64,000 nucleotides of DNA, from contig RIAY01000014.1 of NCBI GenBank assembly GCA_003833075.1, positions 1 to 64,000 of the forward strand, read 5' to 3'. The translations under genes and the position numbers were made by a program. This DNA comes from Muribaculaceae bacterium Isolate-036 (Harlan). GTDB lineage: Bacteria; Bacteroidota; Bacteroidia; Bacteroidales; Muribaculaceae. Positions 63,466 through 64,000 of this stretch are shown here, piece after piece (within the stretch, counting starts at the first letter, position 1; every line of letters begins with the position of its first letter). The notes beneath the pieces were generated by a model that was not told the origin of the DNA, did no database searches, and saw nothing but the letters and a program-made list of their open reading frames with translations.

Positions 63466-64000
63466 TCACACACTCGCAAGAATGCTTTCAAGACCTATCT
63501 GGTCTACAAGAACGGCTCTCGGCTTCCCTCCTTGAGAAGGTCCTACTATTCCGGCTGCTTCAAGCTGATCCATAATCTTGCCGGCTCTGTTATAGCCGAT
63601 CGAATAGACGCGTTGTAACGATGAGGTAGATGCTGTATTTGAATTGACGACACGCCTTGCAACTTCCTCAAACAATGGATCCCGATCTCCAACCGGACCA
63701 CCGACAGATGAATCATCGCCGTTTGCCATGGGCGGTTCCGGCAATTCATAAGGTCCCGGCGCATAGGGCTGTTGCTCTATATATTCACAGATTGACTCAA
63801 CTTCAGGAGTGTCAATAAACGCGCACTGCACGCGAACCATTTCAGAATTGTTGAAAATAAGCATATCGCCGCGTCCGATCAGATGCTGTGCTCCTGACGT
63901 GTCAAGGATAGTTTTTGAATCGACACCCGAAGAAACTTTAAATGATATTCTTGCCGGGAAGTTCGCCTTGATTATACCGGTAATGACGTTGGTAGAAGGC
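63466..64000 (-). CDS. ftsK: DNA translocase FtsK, C-terminal part
   Basis: The frame is open to the window edge; 178 codons of the C-terminus are present. The upstream end reads STNVITGIIKANFPARISFK, part of the motor ATPase domain, then IGRGDMLIFN. The last about 65 residues are the winged-helix gamma domain (LFEEVARRVVNSN, LQRVYSIGYNRAGKIMDQLE) that recognises KOPS sequences. FtsK moves DNA at the septum and activates XerCD dimer resolution. The first gene of the minus-strand run here. Confidence 0.94.
   Translation of the reverse strand, partial: PSTNVITGIIKANFPARISFKVSSGVDSKTILDTSGAQHLIGRGDMLIFNNSEMVRVQCAFIDTPEVESICEYIEQQPYAPGPYELPEPPMANGDDSSVGGPVGDRDPLFEEVARRVVNSNTASTSSLQRVYSIGYNRAGKIMDQLEAAGIVGPSQGGKPRAVLVDQIGLESILASV

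Overview
The window looks like a chromosomal segment of a gut Bacteroidales bacterium, most probably Muribaculaceae-like (the family placement is inference). Support comes from the Bacteroidota-type -7 promoter box TAnnTTTG upstream of many genes, a SusC/SusD polysaccharide utilization locus (PUL) with a hybrid two-component regulator, NigD-type and other lipoproteins, an ECF sigma/beta-barrel pair, and the ftsK-lolA-trxB order at the right edge. No rRNA, tRNA or CRISPR array was seen.

Layout. 1-6.9 kb: the right end of a phage-derived integrative element. It holds an IS66 transposon cut by the window edge, a phage-like structural gene broken by that IS66, two more structural-type genes, a terminase small-subunit-like gene, a 676-bp non-coding stretch full of direct and inverted repeats, two tiny paralogous proteins, and a tyrosine integrase with a C-terminal extension. 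6.9-22.5 kb: core metabolism, namely pyruvate phosphate dikinase, rRNA methyltransferase RlmD, a four-gene histidine-degradation operon (hutU-ftcD-hutI-hutH), DNA polymerase III alpha and thioredoxin. 22.5-34 kb: an accessory region with two identical 183-bp MITEs around an NlpC/P60 lipoprotein, a dead integrase, a GNAT toxin-antitoxin pair, a sensor kinase/response regulator divergent from an outer-membrane receptor, an IS5-type transposase remnant, a NigD-like lipoprotein, an ECF sigma with its beta-barrel partner, a TetR regulator and an unknown lipoprotein.

34.1-54.3 kb: one PUL, all on the minus strand. In transcription order it encodes GH95 fucosidase, SusC, SusD, an FG-GAP/VCBS repeat protein, a clan GH-D glycosidase, a hybrid two-component sensor, a sialate-O-acetylesterase-type esterase and a GH36 alpha-galactosidase. 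The enzyme set points to fucosylated, alpha-galactosylated and O-acetylated glycans such as mucin O-glycans or xyloglucan-type side chains (inference). The regulator carries an in-frame amber codon in its kinase domain, so the PUL may be misregulated in this strain.

54.4-64 kb: an integrase fragment, an M16 peptidase, then a minus-strand run with ftsK (partial), a LolA-like protein, trxB, dCMP deaminase, an S41 processing protease, 5-formyl-THF cyclo-ligase, an iron-sulfur-repair/hemerythrin-like protein and a LuxR-type regulator.

Most notable: (1) the 4.2-4.6 kb repeat field, where a conserved core recurs every 37 bp and is followed by different but perfect inverted repeats; (2) the amber-interrupted PUL regulator; (3) a MITE inserted exactly at the trxA stop codon, whose target duplication keeps the stop; (4) a 22-bp-phased repeat pair between the sensor kinase and its probable target; (5) a 36-bp perfect palindrome inside a coding region.
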